Part shown: piece by piece, positions 1 to 6,303 of the stretch | Numbering within the stretch: the stretch's first letter is position 1 | How the letters are laid out: every line of letters starts with the position of its first letter | NCBI RefSeq assembly: GCF_026790145.1 | Contig: NZ_JALAMS010000027.1 | Coordinates: forward strand, 1-9,528 | Reading direction: 5' to 3' | Source: Bacillus_I endophytica_A | GTDB lineage: Bacteria; Bacillota; Bacilli; Bacillales; Bacillaceae_H | DNA length: 9,528 bases | The notes under the pieces: generated by a model | Told to the model about the DNA's origin: nothing | Databases searched by the model: none | The model's input: the letters and a program-made list of their open reading frames with translations, nothing else | Made by a program: the position numbers and the translations under genes

Positions 1-187
1 TTTAATACATCGATGATCCTGCTCTACAATATGGTTGAGATATTTCGCTTTCCTTAGTTAGATGCCTTGAGGCATCTTTTTTTCTGCTTTTAACTCCTGG
101 ATAGCGATGGGATAGGCTGGATTCTTATCTACCGTGATCACACGAGGTGTAGAAACATTTTCAATGCAATGTGCTTTTTTGAGTTTT
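1..187 (-). pseudogene. IS6/IS240-family transposase, internal fragment
   Basis: On the minus strand this reads as the middle of an IS6-family DDE transposase. The recognisable stretches are STPRVITVDKNPAYPIAIQEL, which holds the second catalytic Asp in VDKNPAYP, and after it YLNHIVEQDHR. An in-frame TAA near base 58 (after KKMPQGI) separates the two, so the copy is broken. The N-terminal third is missing: homology stops around base 187 and an in-frame TGA lies just beyond. The reading continues off the left edge, so the C-terminus cannot be judged. It is a dead remnant, useful mainly as a sign that the region was assembled by IS activity. Confidence 0.8.
61..83 (+). terminator. possible intrinsic terminator inside IS fragment
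   Basis: GATGCC, a TTGA loop, and GGCATC are followed directly by seven T. This is a compact perfect 6-bp stem plus U-tract on the plus strand. It lies inside the transposase remnant (antisense to KKMPQGI), so it may be chance sequence that happens to work as a terminator rather than an evolved one. Confidence 0.35.
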
Positions 188-215
188 AAGAGTCATTTTG
201 GAAGTGGAATTTTCT

Positions 216-449
216 ATGATAATACCTTTGATTATCTTTTGTGGATTTATATCATGCTGGAAACTCGGTGAAAGAATTTACGCCCATCAGTTCAGAAACA
301 GGCTCTCTGACATCGAAAGAGTTAGCCTCAAAACGACTTTTTTTAAACAAATAAGAAATGATCCATGGCTATATCGAAATGATGGATTCTCGTACAAAAA
401 GACGCTCTTTTTAAAGGGAAGCGCCCGATTGACTGGATTTAATGATTAA
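216..449 (+). CDS. small hypothetical membrane-anchored protein (77 aa)
   Basis: Not recognised. From the ATG at 216 the product is 77 aa. It has a hydrophobic N-terminal segment (about residues 2-14, MIIPLIIFCGFISC) followed by a basic, polar remainder ending GSARLTGFND, which would fit a single N-terminal membrane anchor. GGAAG at 200-204 lies 11 nt before the ATG. An upstream TTG at 198, behind AAGAG, would add six residues. The gene begins immediately after an IS remnant and ends 17 bp before the convergent oxidoreductase gene, so it could be a truncated relic. Coding status is uncertain. Confidence 0.4.
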   Translation: MIIPLIIFCGFISCWKLGERIYAHQFRNRLSDIERVSLKTTFFKQIRNDPWLYRNDGFSYKKTLFLKGSARLTGFND

Positions 450-466
450 AAGAAACCTCGATATTC

Positions 467-1819
467 TTAGCTTTCATAGGGTGGCGACTTCTTAATATTT
501 GTTTTTTTCTTATGATTGATCAATATAGCAAATACTACTTTAGGGTGAAAAAGGTGCAAGGGAGGTCGCATTAAATTCATTACTCTAACTAATCTAAGAT
601 ATATCTCCGGATCAGCAGCCGAAAGCTGATATACTTTTTTGCTATACCATTGTTTAACTGGTTGTATGAGAGGTTTGTCTCCATTAATGTCAGGGTGGCG
701 AAATGCCTCTGTAATTGCCATCTCCCATGGAGTTGCAATCAAATTAGAAAATCTCTTGTGAAGTGTTTTAGTGACCCTTTTAATGGGATATGTAAAATTT
801 TCAAAGTAACGTTGTACTTCTAAAGCTTCCATAGCAGCGACAGATATCCCTTGGCCAAACACAGGGTCAAAGCGACAGTGAGCGTCTCCAACAACTAGGA
901 AACCTTCAGGGACATCTGCAAGGTCAAATCGTCGGCGTACCTGATAAGGAATCGTATGTATTTTTATTTCTGAAATTGGCTCCACTTGTTCTAGAAAATG
1001 AAGCACATCAGGAACAGGTAACTTTTGTGCATAAGAGAAAAATTCCTCATTTGTTCTTGGTGCACTTTCATTGGCATAACCACTGAAGGTAACAGAAAAA
1101 CGATTCCCCTCAATCGTTTGAATATACGCACCGTAAGGGTTTTTAGGGAAACTGGGGGAAATCAGAAGATTACACCAGTCTAGACGATCTTGATTTTTCA
1201 TACGAAAGAATCTAGTGGCGTAAAAAAGTTGGATCCTCACCTTTTCTTCCTTCACCTTTATACCATATGATTTTAGCCACTTTACACTCTTTGAACCAAC
1301 ACCACTAGCATCAACAACCATATCTGCAAGAAGTTCTTTTTCTCTTCCTGTCTTAAGGGAGCGTACCCGTATTCCAGATATTTTATTACGTTGATGATCT
1401 ATTAATAGTTGCTCAGCCCTTGTTTCATATTCAGTGGAAATATTGGGCACTTGATCAATACGCTGTTGTAAATGCCACTCTAACATAGGGCGGCTTTGTT
1501 GAACCATTTCTAATTCTCCTGGAAATCGTTTTTTCCACAGACCAAAATGATGCCACTTCAAATCTCTTGTAAAGTTATTTACAATACTCCCGTTCTCTAC
1601 TAATTGATTAAAGAAATGTGGAAACAACTTTTCAATTGCTTCTTCTCCTCCCTTTAATAAAACATGAGGATGATAACTTTGTGGCACTCTCTTCCTAGGA
1701 GTCTTTTCCCTCCATCTTTCACCGGCCTCTAAGATGATTACCTGTTGAAAAGTATGTGACAGAGCTTTAGCAACTAAATTTCCAGCAATGCCTCCTCCGA
1801 TAACTATAACTTTCTCCAA
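467..1819 (-). CDS. FAD-dependent monooxygenase/hydroxylase-like oxidoreductase
   Basis: 450 aa with the signatures of a group A flavoprotein monooxygenase or related FAD-dependent oxidoreductase. There is an N-terminal Rossmann nucleotide-binding motif GGGIAG (residues 8-13) with Glu31 at the end of the second strand to hold the ribose. A DASG segment lies at 170-173, and a second FAD motif GDAHCRFDPVFGQG at 311-324 leads into ISVAAMEA. The QSRPMLEWHL stretch (108-117) is typical of the subfamily. The substrate cannot be inferred; related families hydroxylate or epoxidise aromatic and polyketide-type compounds. The start is a TTG behind GGGGAAT, and starting there places the FAD motif at residue 8 as expected. 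It is a single gene on its own strand; no partner reductase is visible. Confidence 0.8.
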   Translation of the reverse strand: MEKVIVIGGGIAGNLVAKALSHTFQQVIILEAGERWREKTPRKRVPQSYHPHVLLKGGEEAIEKLFPHFFNQLVENGSIVNNFTRDLKWHHFGLWKKRFPGELEMVQQSRPMLEWHLQQRIDQVPNISTEYETRAEQLLIDHQRNKISGIRVRSLKTGREKELLADMVVDASGVGSKSVKWLKSYGIKVKEEKVRIQLFYATRFFRMKNQDRLDWCNLLISPSFPKNPYGAYIQTIEGNRFSVTFSGYANESAPRTNEEFFSYAQKLPVPDVLHFLEQVEPISEIKIHTIPYQVRRRFDLADVPEGFLVVGDAHCRFDPVFGQGISVAAMEALEVQRYFENFTYPIKRVTKTLHKRFSNLIATPWEMAITEAFRHPDINGDKPLIQPVKQWYSKKVYQLSAADPEIYLRLVRVMNLMRPPLHLFHPKVVFAILINHKKKTNIKKSPPYES

Positions 1820-1953
1820 TATAATTCCCCATTCCCTTTGTGATTTTTTCTATTATTGGTTATAATAGGAGTTTATTGTCCCTCTATAGGACTATTAAAC
1901 CTCATATCTCACCATTTATAATTAGCATAAATTAACAAACAGAATTTATTTTC

Positions 1954-1981
1954 ATTATACTTCATAAGAGTTGATTTTGAA
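1954..1981 (-). promoter_or_regulatory. candidate sigma-A promoter of the oxidoreductase gene
   Basis: On the minus strand a perfect TATAAT (1954-1959) lies 16 nt downstream of TTCAAA (1976-1981, 4 of 6 matches to TTGACA). This would give a leader of about 130 nt before the TTG start at 1819. The rest of 1820-1987 is AT-rich with a weak GTCC/GGAC hairpin; I see no gene there. The IS terminal repeat begins only 7 bp upstream. Confidence 0.4.
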
Positions 1982-1987
1982 ATGAAC

Positions 1988-2327
1988 GGTTCTGTTGCAA
2001 AAATTTAATTTAGCTTAAAACTAATCTTCTAAACTTGGACATACTGATACTAGTACTCTAGAAAAGGGTGTGATCAGTATGGAAAAGGAGAATCTATTTA
2101 AATGGAAACATTACCAGCCTTAGATGATTTTGTTAACGGTTAGATGGCACCTACGGTACAACCTTAGCTTTCGCGATTTAGTAGAAATGATGGAAGAACG
2201 GGGATTATCTATGGCTCATACAACCATTATGCGTTGGGTTCATCAATATGGACCTGAATTAAAAGAAAGAGTACGACATCGTATTAAGTCAACAAATGAC
2301 TCATGGAGAGTCGATGAAACATATATT
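1988..2327 (+). mobile_element. truncated IS6-family insertion sequence, left end
   Basis: The segment starts with GGTTCTGTTGCAAAA, the terminal inverted repeat typical of IS6/IS240/IS431-type elements, followed by the short untranslated lead and the 5' part of the transposase gene. Recognisable IS sequence stops after the codon for DETYI at 2327. The remaining two thirds of the element and the other terminal repeat are absent, so it cannot move by itself. Confidence 0.85.
2079..2327 (+). pseudogene. IS6-family transposase, N-terminal fragment with nonsense codon
   Basis: The true start is the ATG at 2079 behind AAAGGGTG. The peptide MEKENLFKWKHYQP is followed by TAG at 2121, where family members read Asp-Leu, and then continues in frame with RWHLRYNLSFRDLVEMMEER, the helix-turn-helix region, up to SWRVDETYI. 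The Asp of VDETYI is the first acidic residue of the DDE triad; the second Asp and the Glu are missing because the IS sequence ends at 2327. The frame then runs on for 24 unrelated residues to a stop at 2402. The gene is therefore inactivated twice, by a stop codon and by 3' truncation. Confidence 0.85.
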
Positions 2328-2442
2328 AATGATAGAAAACGAAGAGCTTTAAATATAAAAAAAGAGCTGAAAAGAAAAATCCACGGAGTTTTTCCTGTTT
2401 AGCAGTAGGTTTTTCTTCTTTGGGAAGATGAATATCATATAC

Positions 2443-2480
2443 AAATTTAGTTTACATAAAATGTATTATCAGAAGTAAAA
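2443..2480 (+). repeat. dispersed intergenic repeat, copy A
   Basis: This 38-bp stretch matches 3826-3863 at 31 of 38 positions on the same strand. Both copies run directly into a strong terminator hairpin. It may be a member of a short repeat family placed at 3' ends of genes. The rest of 2328-2615 holds the hairpin at 2477-2522 and otherwise no supported gene. Confidence 0.5.
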
Positions 2481-2522
2481 AAGGCGTAAAACCTTTGACT
2501 GACAAGGATTTTACGCTTTTTA
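2477..2522. terminator. bidirectional intrinsic terminator
   Basis: The 17-nt arms AAAAGGCGTAAAACCTT and AAGGATTTTACGCTTTT are nearly perfect complements around a TGACTGAC loop, with A-runs on one side and T-runs on the other. A hairpin plus U-tract therefore forms on either strand. On the minus strand it lies about 95 bp after the stop of the DJ-1 family gene, which it probably terminates. Confidence 0.75.
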
Positions 2523-2615
2523 CTTTTCCCATAAGTATAATTTTACGGATGAATTCTGAACTCTGCCTATATTCTTTTTCTATAAATTTAGATTTAAAAA
2601 ATATATCCTTTCTAA

Positions 2616-3200
2616 TTAATGAAATCCCATCAATTCTTTAACCTGATTAACGTTTTTTGTAGAAGTTAATATTTCTAATAATAAGAAGGCAACATCAAAT
2701 CCAGTACTAGGATTTGAAGAAGTAATAACATTTTTATCTACAACAATATAATCATCTTGAACTAAGACACCCATCTCTTTTAACTGTTTTTTTCTAACAC
2801 TACTAGGGTGACTGTATGTAGTGGCTTTCCTACCTTTTAAAATCCCACTTTTCCCAAGTGAAAGGGCAGCAACACAAATACTCGCTATAGGTTTCCCCAT
2901 TTTGTTAAATTCACGAATCACTTGCAAAAACCTTTCATCAAAGGCATCTTCGTAAAAATGAGCTTCTTCAAAACCACCTGGTATAGCAAGAGCATCAAAT
3001 TCTTTTACATTGATATCCGATACTAACATTTCTGGAGTTACAGTAAAATTCCATGTGCATGTGAGTGTTGAGTGTAAACCAACCGTGACTAAATCTGTTG
3101 TACCATCTCCTTCAAATTTGTTCCAACCGAATACATCTGTGAAAACACTAGCTTCTACAGCTTCAAACCCATTTGCTAAAAGCAATAATACCTTTTTCAT
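2616..3200 (-). CDS. DJ-1/PfpI family protein (class I glutamine amidotransferase-like)
   Basis: 194 aa, the usual length of a single-domain DJ-1/PfpI protein. The N-terminus MKKVLLLLANGFEAVEA matches the family's first strand and carries the conserved acidic residue Glu16. DALAIPGG (69-76) is the oxyanion region. The nucleophile elbow is SICVAAL with Cys109 as the reactive cysteine. Family members act as glyoxalase/deglycase-like enzymes, chaperones, proteases or redox sensors, so the exact role is open. The ATG start sits behind GGGAG at good spacing. It is divergent from the Lrp-type regulator with 137 bp between the starts, so control by that regulator is likely. No signal peptide is seen; it should be cytoplasmic. 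Confidence 0.88.
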   Translation of the reverse strand: MKKVLLLLANGFEAVEASVFTDVFGWNKFEGDGTTDLVTVGLHSTLTCTWNFTVTPEMLVSDINVKEFDALAIPGGFEEAHFYEDAFDERFLQVIREFNKMGKPIASICVAALSLGKSGILKGRKATTYSHPSSVRKKQLKEMGVLVQDDYIVVDKNVITSSNPSTGFDVAFLLLEILTSTKNVNQVKELMGFH

Positions 3201-3254
3201 TTCATCATCTCCCTTTACTTTATTTTATTAAATAACTTTCACGTCTTACATACA

Positions 3255-3309
3255 GATAATTAGGTTATCTCTAAGGATAACTTTACTAATTTATCAAATT
3301 ATTTGATAA
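3255..3309. promoter_or_regulatory. candidate Lrp/AsnC operator with five GATAA/TTATC half-sites
   Basis: GATAA or its complement TTATC occurs at 3255, 3265, 3276, 3291 and 3305 in alternating orientation. Two of these form GTTATC-6 nt-GATAAC (3264-3281). The last two form a 19-bp near-perfect palindrome TTATCAAAT-T-ATTTGATAA (3291-3309). Lrp-type octamers often bind such phased sites between divergent genes. The array lies between the regulator and the DJ-1-like gene, and the last half-site overlaps the regulator's probable -10 box, which suggests autoregulation. Confidence 0.55.
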
Positions 3310-3310
3310 T
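3282..3310 (+). promoter_or_regulatory. candidate promoter of the Lrp/AsnC-type gene
   Basis: TTTACT (3282-3287) and GATAAT (3305-3310) are spaced by 17 nt, giving a start of transcription near 3317 and a short leader before the ATG at 3338. The -10 box is part of the palindrome described above. Confidence 0.45.
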
Positions 3311-3337
3311 ACTAAATAAAAAAAGGCTGATGATGAA

Positions 3338-3781
3338 ATGGACTTAATAGATAAAACAATACTTCACGAATTGCAATTGAATGCCAAGATATCAATGAAA
3401 GAATTGGCCCAAAAGGTTTATTTATCGCCTCCTTCTACCATTGAACGAGTAAGAAAACTAGAAGAGAAAGGGATTATAAAGGGGTATAAAGCAATTATTG
3501 ATGCAGAAAAACTGAATAAAAATATAATGGCGTTTGTTTTGTTTGAGACAACGAAGTGTAAGGATTTGGTGAAATTTTGTAGTCAACACCCTGATGTAAT
3601 AGAATATTACCGTGTTGCTGGGCAAATCAGTTACATAGCGAGAGTATGTACAGAATCGGTTCATACCTTAGAAGAGTTTATTGACCAAGCCATGATGTAT
3701 GGTACTCCCTCTACGAACATCGTCTTATCTTCAAACGAGGATATGGAAACAAAATTAACAGGAATCAATAGCACTGTATGA
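3338..3781 (+). CDS. Lrp/AsnC family transcriptional regulator
   Basis: 147 aa, the normal size for the Lrp/AsnC family. The N-terminal winged helix-turn-helix (about 1-60) has the typical opening LIDKTILHELQLNAKISMKE and the recognition region LSPPSTIERVRKLEEKGIIK. The C-terminal RAM ligand-binding/oligomerisation domain (about 64-135) includes VAGQISYIARV, the position of the family's G-x-x-D-Y turn. Such proteins sense amino acids or related small molecules and assemble into octamers. The RBS is modest (AAAAGG, 11 nt before the ATG). It is divergent from the DJ-1-like gene across a multi-site operator, so it probably regulates itself and that gene. The effector is unknown. Confidence 0.92.
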   Translation: MDLIDKTILHELQLNAKISMKELAQKVYLSPPSTIERVRKLEEKGIIKGYKAIIDAEKLNKNIMAFVLFETTKCKDLVKFCSQHPDVIEYYRVAGQISYIARVCTESVHTLEEFIDQAMMYGTPSTNIVLSSNEDMETKLTGINSTV

Positions 3782-3825
3782 TTCTTATAGACAATTATTT
3801 TGATGAAGCGTATGTAGGTTTAATA

Positions 3826-3863
3826 AAACTTAGTTAACATAACACGTATTATCGGCAATAAAA
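3826..3863 (+). repeat. dispersed intergenic repeat, copy B
   Basis: Second copy of the 38-bp repeat also found at 2443-2480 (31/38 identical), again running into a terminator hairpin, here after the stop of the Lrp/AsnC gene. Confidence 0.5.
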
Positions 3864-3898
3864 GGAGTCGTATACCTAGGTATACGACTCCTTTTATT
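3857..3898. terminator. 42-bp perfect palindrome, bidirectional terminator
   Basis: Bases 3857-3898 are perfectly self-complementary around 3877/3878 (21-bp arms, core CCTAGG, flanks AATAAAA and TTTTATT). As RNA it gives a very stable hairpin with a U-rich tail on both strands. It separates the convergent Lrp/AsnC gene (ends 3781) and trpE(G) (ends 3970) and should terminate both. The 71 bp between it and trpE(G) hold only trpE(G) 3' untranslated sequence. Confidence 0.85.
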
Positions 3899-3969
3899 AG
3901 ATTATTTTATTTGTAATTAATCATTTAAACAAAGATTACTAATCAAAATGTCTCCTAAATACTTAGGTC

Positions 3970-6132
3970 TTACTTAGACATATCCAGGTTATCCAAAGTA
4001 TTCTTTAAAATTTTCATACCATTTTCCCCTTCTAAAGTCATTATAGACTCAGGGTGAAATTGAACTGCTGCAATAGGTAGAGATTTATGCTGCACTCCCA
4101 TTACAATATCATCCTCCGATAAACATATGATGTCTAAACTATTTGGTATCTCTTTAGCGTAAATTGAATGATATCTACCAACAGTAAAAGGAGAGGATAT
4201 GTCTTTTAATACTGTAGATTGTTTATCATGATGTATTACTGATTTCTTACCATGATAGGGACTTGACAAGATACCTAATGTCCCTCCAAAGTATTCAACA
4301 ATACCTTGTAAACCTAGACATACCCCGAAAATAGGTATTTTCTTTTCTAGGCATAGTCCAATCGTTTCCTGAAGATTGAATCGGCTAGGTTGCCCTGGTC
4401 CAGGTGAAAGTATAACTAAATCAAAGTGATTGTCTTCTCTTAATAATTGTCGAGCATATGAGCTACGACATACTGTAACATTTGCATTTAGTTTACGCAT
4501 ATAACTAGATAATGTATGCACAAACGAATCTTCATGATCAATTAATAAAACATTTCTAGTTGGTGTATGAGGACTTAACGAAAATTCTTCTGGGTTCTGT
4601 TCTTTCATATTTAAAGCTTCAATTAAAGCTTGAGCTTTAACAAGTGTCTCTTGCTCCTCTTCTTCTGGAATTGAATCATATAAAAGGGTGGCGCCTACTC
4701 GAATCTTAGCTATACCATCTTTCATATTTATTGTTCTTAATGTTAAGCCTGTATGCAGGTTACCGTTAAAAGAGAACCATCCTATAGCTCCCCCATACCA
4801 TTCTCGTGGGGTTTCCTCGTTCTTTTCAATCCATCTTAAAGCTTCTAGCTTAGGAGCTCCCGTTACTGTAACAGCCCACATATGAGTCATAAAGGCATCA
4901 AATTCATCAAATTCATTTTGTAGTTCACCTTTTACATGGTCTACAGTATGAAGTAGATGGGAATAAGTTTCGATTTGACGACGACCCACTACTCTAACTG
5001 TGCCAGGAATACATACTCGAGATTTATCATTTCTATCAACATCTGTACACATTGTTAGTTCGGCTTCTTCTTTTGATGAATTAAGAAGTTTTTTTATTTG
5101 TTCAGCATCTTCAATGGGATTACTACCACGTTTAATAGTTCCTGAAATAGGGCAAGTTTCAACCGTTCCATTCTCTACTCTTACGTACATCTCAGGAGAA
5201 CATCCTACCAAGAATTCACTTCCTATATTTATTAGAAATCCATAAGGACTGGGATTAATTTTTTGTAAGTTACAAAAGACTTCTGAAGGGGATGACGTAC
5301 AAGTCTGAGATAACAATTGGGTAGGTACTACTTCAAATAAATCTCCCTTTATGAACGAATTAGATGCCTTACGAACTAAATCAGCATAGTAACCTTCTTT
5401 ATAAGGGGAAACAGAACCTTTACAAGAATGGTTATAAGTATGTATTTCCCCACTTCTTTCTAATCCTGCAGTGGACATACCGTCTGTTTCAAATTCATAG
5501 GATAAAGTGTAAGCTTTTTTAATTTCATGATCTACAATCATTAATTCATCAGGTAAATATAGATGGATATCTTTTTGCTCTTCAGATCTCTCTTTTTCAT
5601 ATTCTATATCTTCAAATTCAAAAATAAGATCGTAACCAAATGAACCATATAGACCTAAGAAAGAATCATCTGTAAAGAATAAAGATTTTAACTTTCTTAA
5701 CAAGTCAAAAATAGATGGTTGCTTGGTTCTATAACCTTCATTAGTTATATTAAAATTGCTTTTATCGATATGTCCACTGATACAATTGGACTTATATTCA
5801 GTAATTTCTATAGTCTCAGTCGGAAGATATTCTTTTAAATATTTAATAAGAATATTTCCTCTATCATTTAGAGATTGTATTTCAAAGGTACTTTTCTTTG
5901 TACGAATCTCTAAAGGTGGATTGATAAAACCAACATCCCATCTGGAATAGCGACCAGTATACTCAAATGTGCTAGAAAAGAAACCACCTTTATATGTATT
6001 TAATTTTGGTAGTAAATATTCTGAAGGATAATTCAAATCAATTTCTTTCTGAAAACGTGAAATAAAAAGATTATTAGAAGTAATATAAGAACAATTTTGA
6101 GAATCAGTAGTCATCTCCGATAAAATGTTCAT
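3970..6132 (-). CDS. trpE(G): fused anthranilate synthase TrpE-TrpG
   Basis: 720 aa. It converts chorismate and glutamine to anthranilate, the first step of tryptophan synthesis and also a source of secondary metabolites. The TrpE-like part (about 1-510) has SSTFEYTGRYSRWD near the N-terminus, CPISGTIKRG (327-336), CTDVDRNDKSRVC (362-374), His395 in the active-site HTV stretch, and AVTVTGAPKLEALRW (420-434). The glutaminase part (about 526-715) has LSPGPGQPS (575-583), nucleophile Cys605 in FGVCLGLQG, and His693/Glu695 in QFHPES, so the triad is complete. The fusion order, length and GRYSRWD/WAVTVTGAPK motifs match the rhizobial TrpE(G) clade rather than the separate TrpE and TrpG usual in Bacillus. 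PhzE-type ADIC synthase is a less likely alternative. The ATG start has GGGAGG at 8 nt. Its leader carries a TRAP-like array. Confidence 0.92.
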   Translation of the reverse strand: MNILSEMTTDSQNCSYITSNNLFISRFQKEIDLNYPSEYLLPKLNTYKGGFFSSTFEYTGRYSRWDVGFINPPLEIRTKKSTFEIQSLNDRGNILIKYLKEYLPTETIEITEYKSNCISGHIDKSNFNITNEGYRTKQPSIFDLLRKLKSLFFTDDSFLGLYGSFGYDLIFEFEDIEYEKERSEEQKDIHLYLPDELMIVDHEIKKAYTLSYEFETDGMSTAGLERSGEIHTYNHSCKGSVSPYKEGYYADLVRKASNSFIKGDLFEVVPTQLLSQTCTSSPSEVFCNLQKINPSPYGFLINIGSEFLVGCSPEMYVRVENGTVETCPISGTIKRGSNPIEDAEQIKKLLNSSKEEAELTMCTDVDRNDKSRVCIPGTVRVVGRRQIETYSHLLHTVDHVKGELQNEFDEFDAFMTHMWAVTVTGAPKLEALRWIEKNEETPREWYGGAIGWFSFNGNLHTGLTLRTINMKDGIAKIRVGATLLYDSIPEEEEQETLVKAQALIEALNMKEQNPEEFSLSPHTPTRNVLLIDHEDSFVHTLSSYMRKLNANVTVCRSSYARQLLREDNHFDLVILSPGPGQPSRFNLQETIGLCLEKKIPIFGVCLGLQGIVEYFGGTLGILSSPYHGKKSVIHHDKQSTVLKDISSPFTVGRYHSIYAKEIPNSLDIICLSEDDIVMGVQHKSLPIAAVQFHPESIMTLEGENGMKILKNTLDNLDMSK

Positions 6133-6140
6133 GTAGTTTG

Positions 6141-6169
6141 CCTCCCTGTATAAATTTCTACAGAAGAGA
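6141..6169 (-). promoter_or_regulatory. Shine-Dalgarno-sequestering hairpin of trpE(G)
   Basis: In the transcript UACAGGGAGG (6141-6150), which contains the entire SD, pairs with UCUCUUCUGUA (6159-6169). The stem has 10 base pairs (two G-U) with one bulged U and closes an 8-nt loop. The outermost pairs bury the GGAGG core, so forming this hairpin should block translation initiation. Confidence 0.6.
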
Positions 6170-6242
6170 ACAGGAAAATAGAGGATGTAAAAGAAGGGTA
6201 TTCAATTTATTTTCTCATCTCTACTTAACTATCTCTGTTCTC
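6166..6242 (-). promoter_or_regulatory. competing anti-sequester structure in trpE(G) leader
   Basis: GAGAACAG (6235-6242), inside the triplet array, is perfectly complementary to CUGUUCUC (6166-6173), which includes the strand that otherwise pairs with the SD core. A second pairing supports the same fold: AAGUAGAGAUG (6216-6226) with CAUCCUCUAUUU (6176-6187), with 11 pairs and one bulged C. When the array is unbound, this long hairpin would free the SD; a protein covering the array would prevent it. Confidence 0.5.
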
Positions 6243-6267
6243 AACTCAACTTAACTCAACTCAACTA
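6214..6267 (-). promoter_or_regulatory. TRAP-like (G/U)AG triplet array upstream of trpE(G)
   Basis: Read on the minus strand, this 54-nt segment consists of eleven NAG triplets separated by 2 nt (nine times) or 3 nt (once). The order is UAG, GAG, GAG, AAG, GAG, GAG, CAG, UAG, AAG, GAG, GAG. TRAP (MtrB) of B. subtilis is an 11-subunit ring that binds eleven mostly GAG/UAG triplets spaced by 2-3 nt when charged with tryptophan. Number, spacing and location before an anthranilate synthase all agree. Three triplets (two AAG, one CAG) are the weaker variants. Confidence 0.72.
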
Positions 6268-6273
6268 TCTTTT

Positions 6274-6302
6274 AGTTTACAACTAATGCATTTAAATTTC
6301 AA
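6274..6302 (-). promoter_or_regulatory. candidate sigma-A promoter of trpE(G)
   Basis: On the minus strand TTGAAA (6297-6302, 5/6) and TAAACT (6274-6279, 4/6) are separated by exactly 17 nt. Transcription would start around 6267-6268, at the first triplet of the array, giving a leader of about 135 nt. The -35 box abuts the stop codon of the upstream LuxR-type gene, so trpE(G) may be expressed both alone and by read-through. Confidence 0.45.
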
Positions 6303-6303
6303 A

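Noticed and set aside
3010..3231. Plus-strand reading frame opposite the DJ-1-like gene
   Set aside because: Fully antisense to a well-supported gene, low-complexity composition and no family resemblance.
3458..3664. Minus-strand frame opposite the Lrp/AsnC gene
   Set aside because: Antisense to a clear family member; no independent support.
4688..5950. Three plus-strand frames opposite trpE(G)
   Set aside because: Antisense shadows of a strongly coding gene, no credible RBS or family match.
3970..6132. PabB/PabA or PhzE-type enzyme
   Set aside because: Motifs and length follow the TrpE(G) anthranilate synthase clade; no phenazine or folate genes accompany it.
6208..6219. Leader peptide ATG AGA AAA TAA in the trpE(G) leader (minus strand)
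   Set aside because: Only three codons, no tryptophan codons and no RBS; it does not support classical ribosome-mediated attenuation.
6240..6267. Tandem TTGAG/TCAAC pentamer microsatellite
   Set aside because: The pentamer period holds only for the first five spacers; the eleven-triplet register continues through non-pentamer sequence, so a protein-binding RNA array explains it better than a simple repeat.
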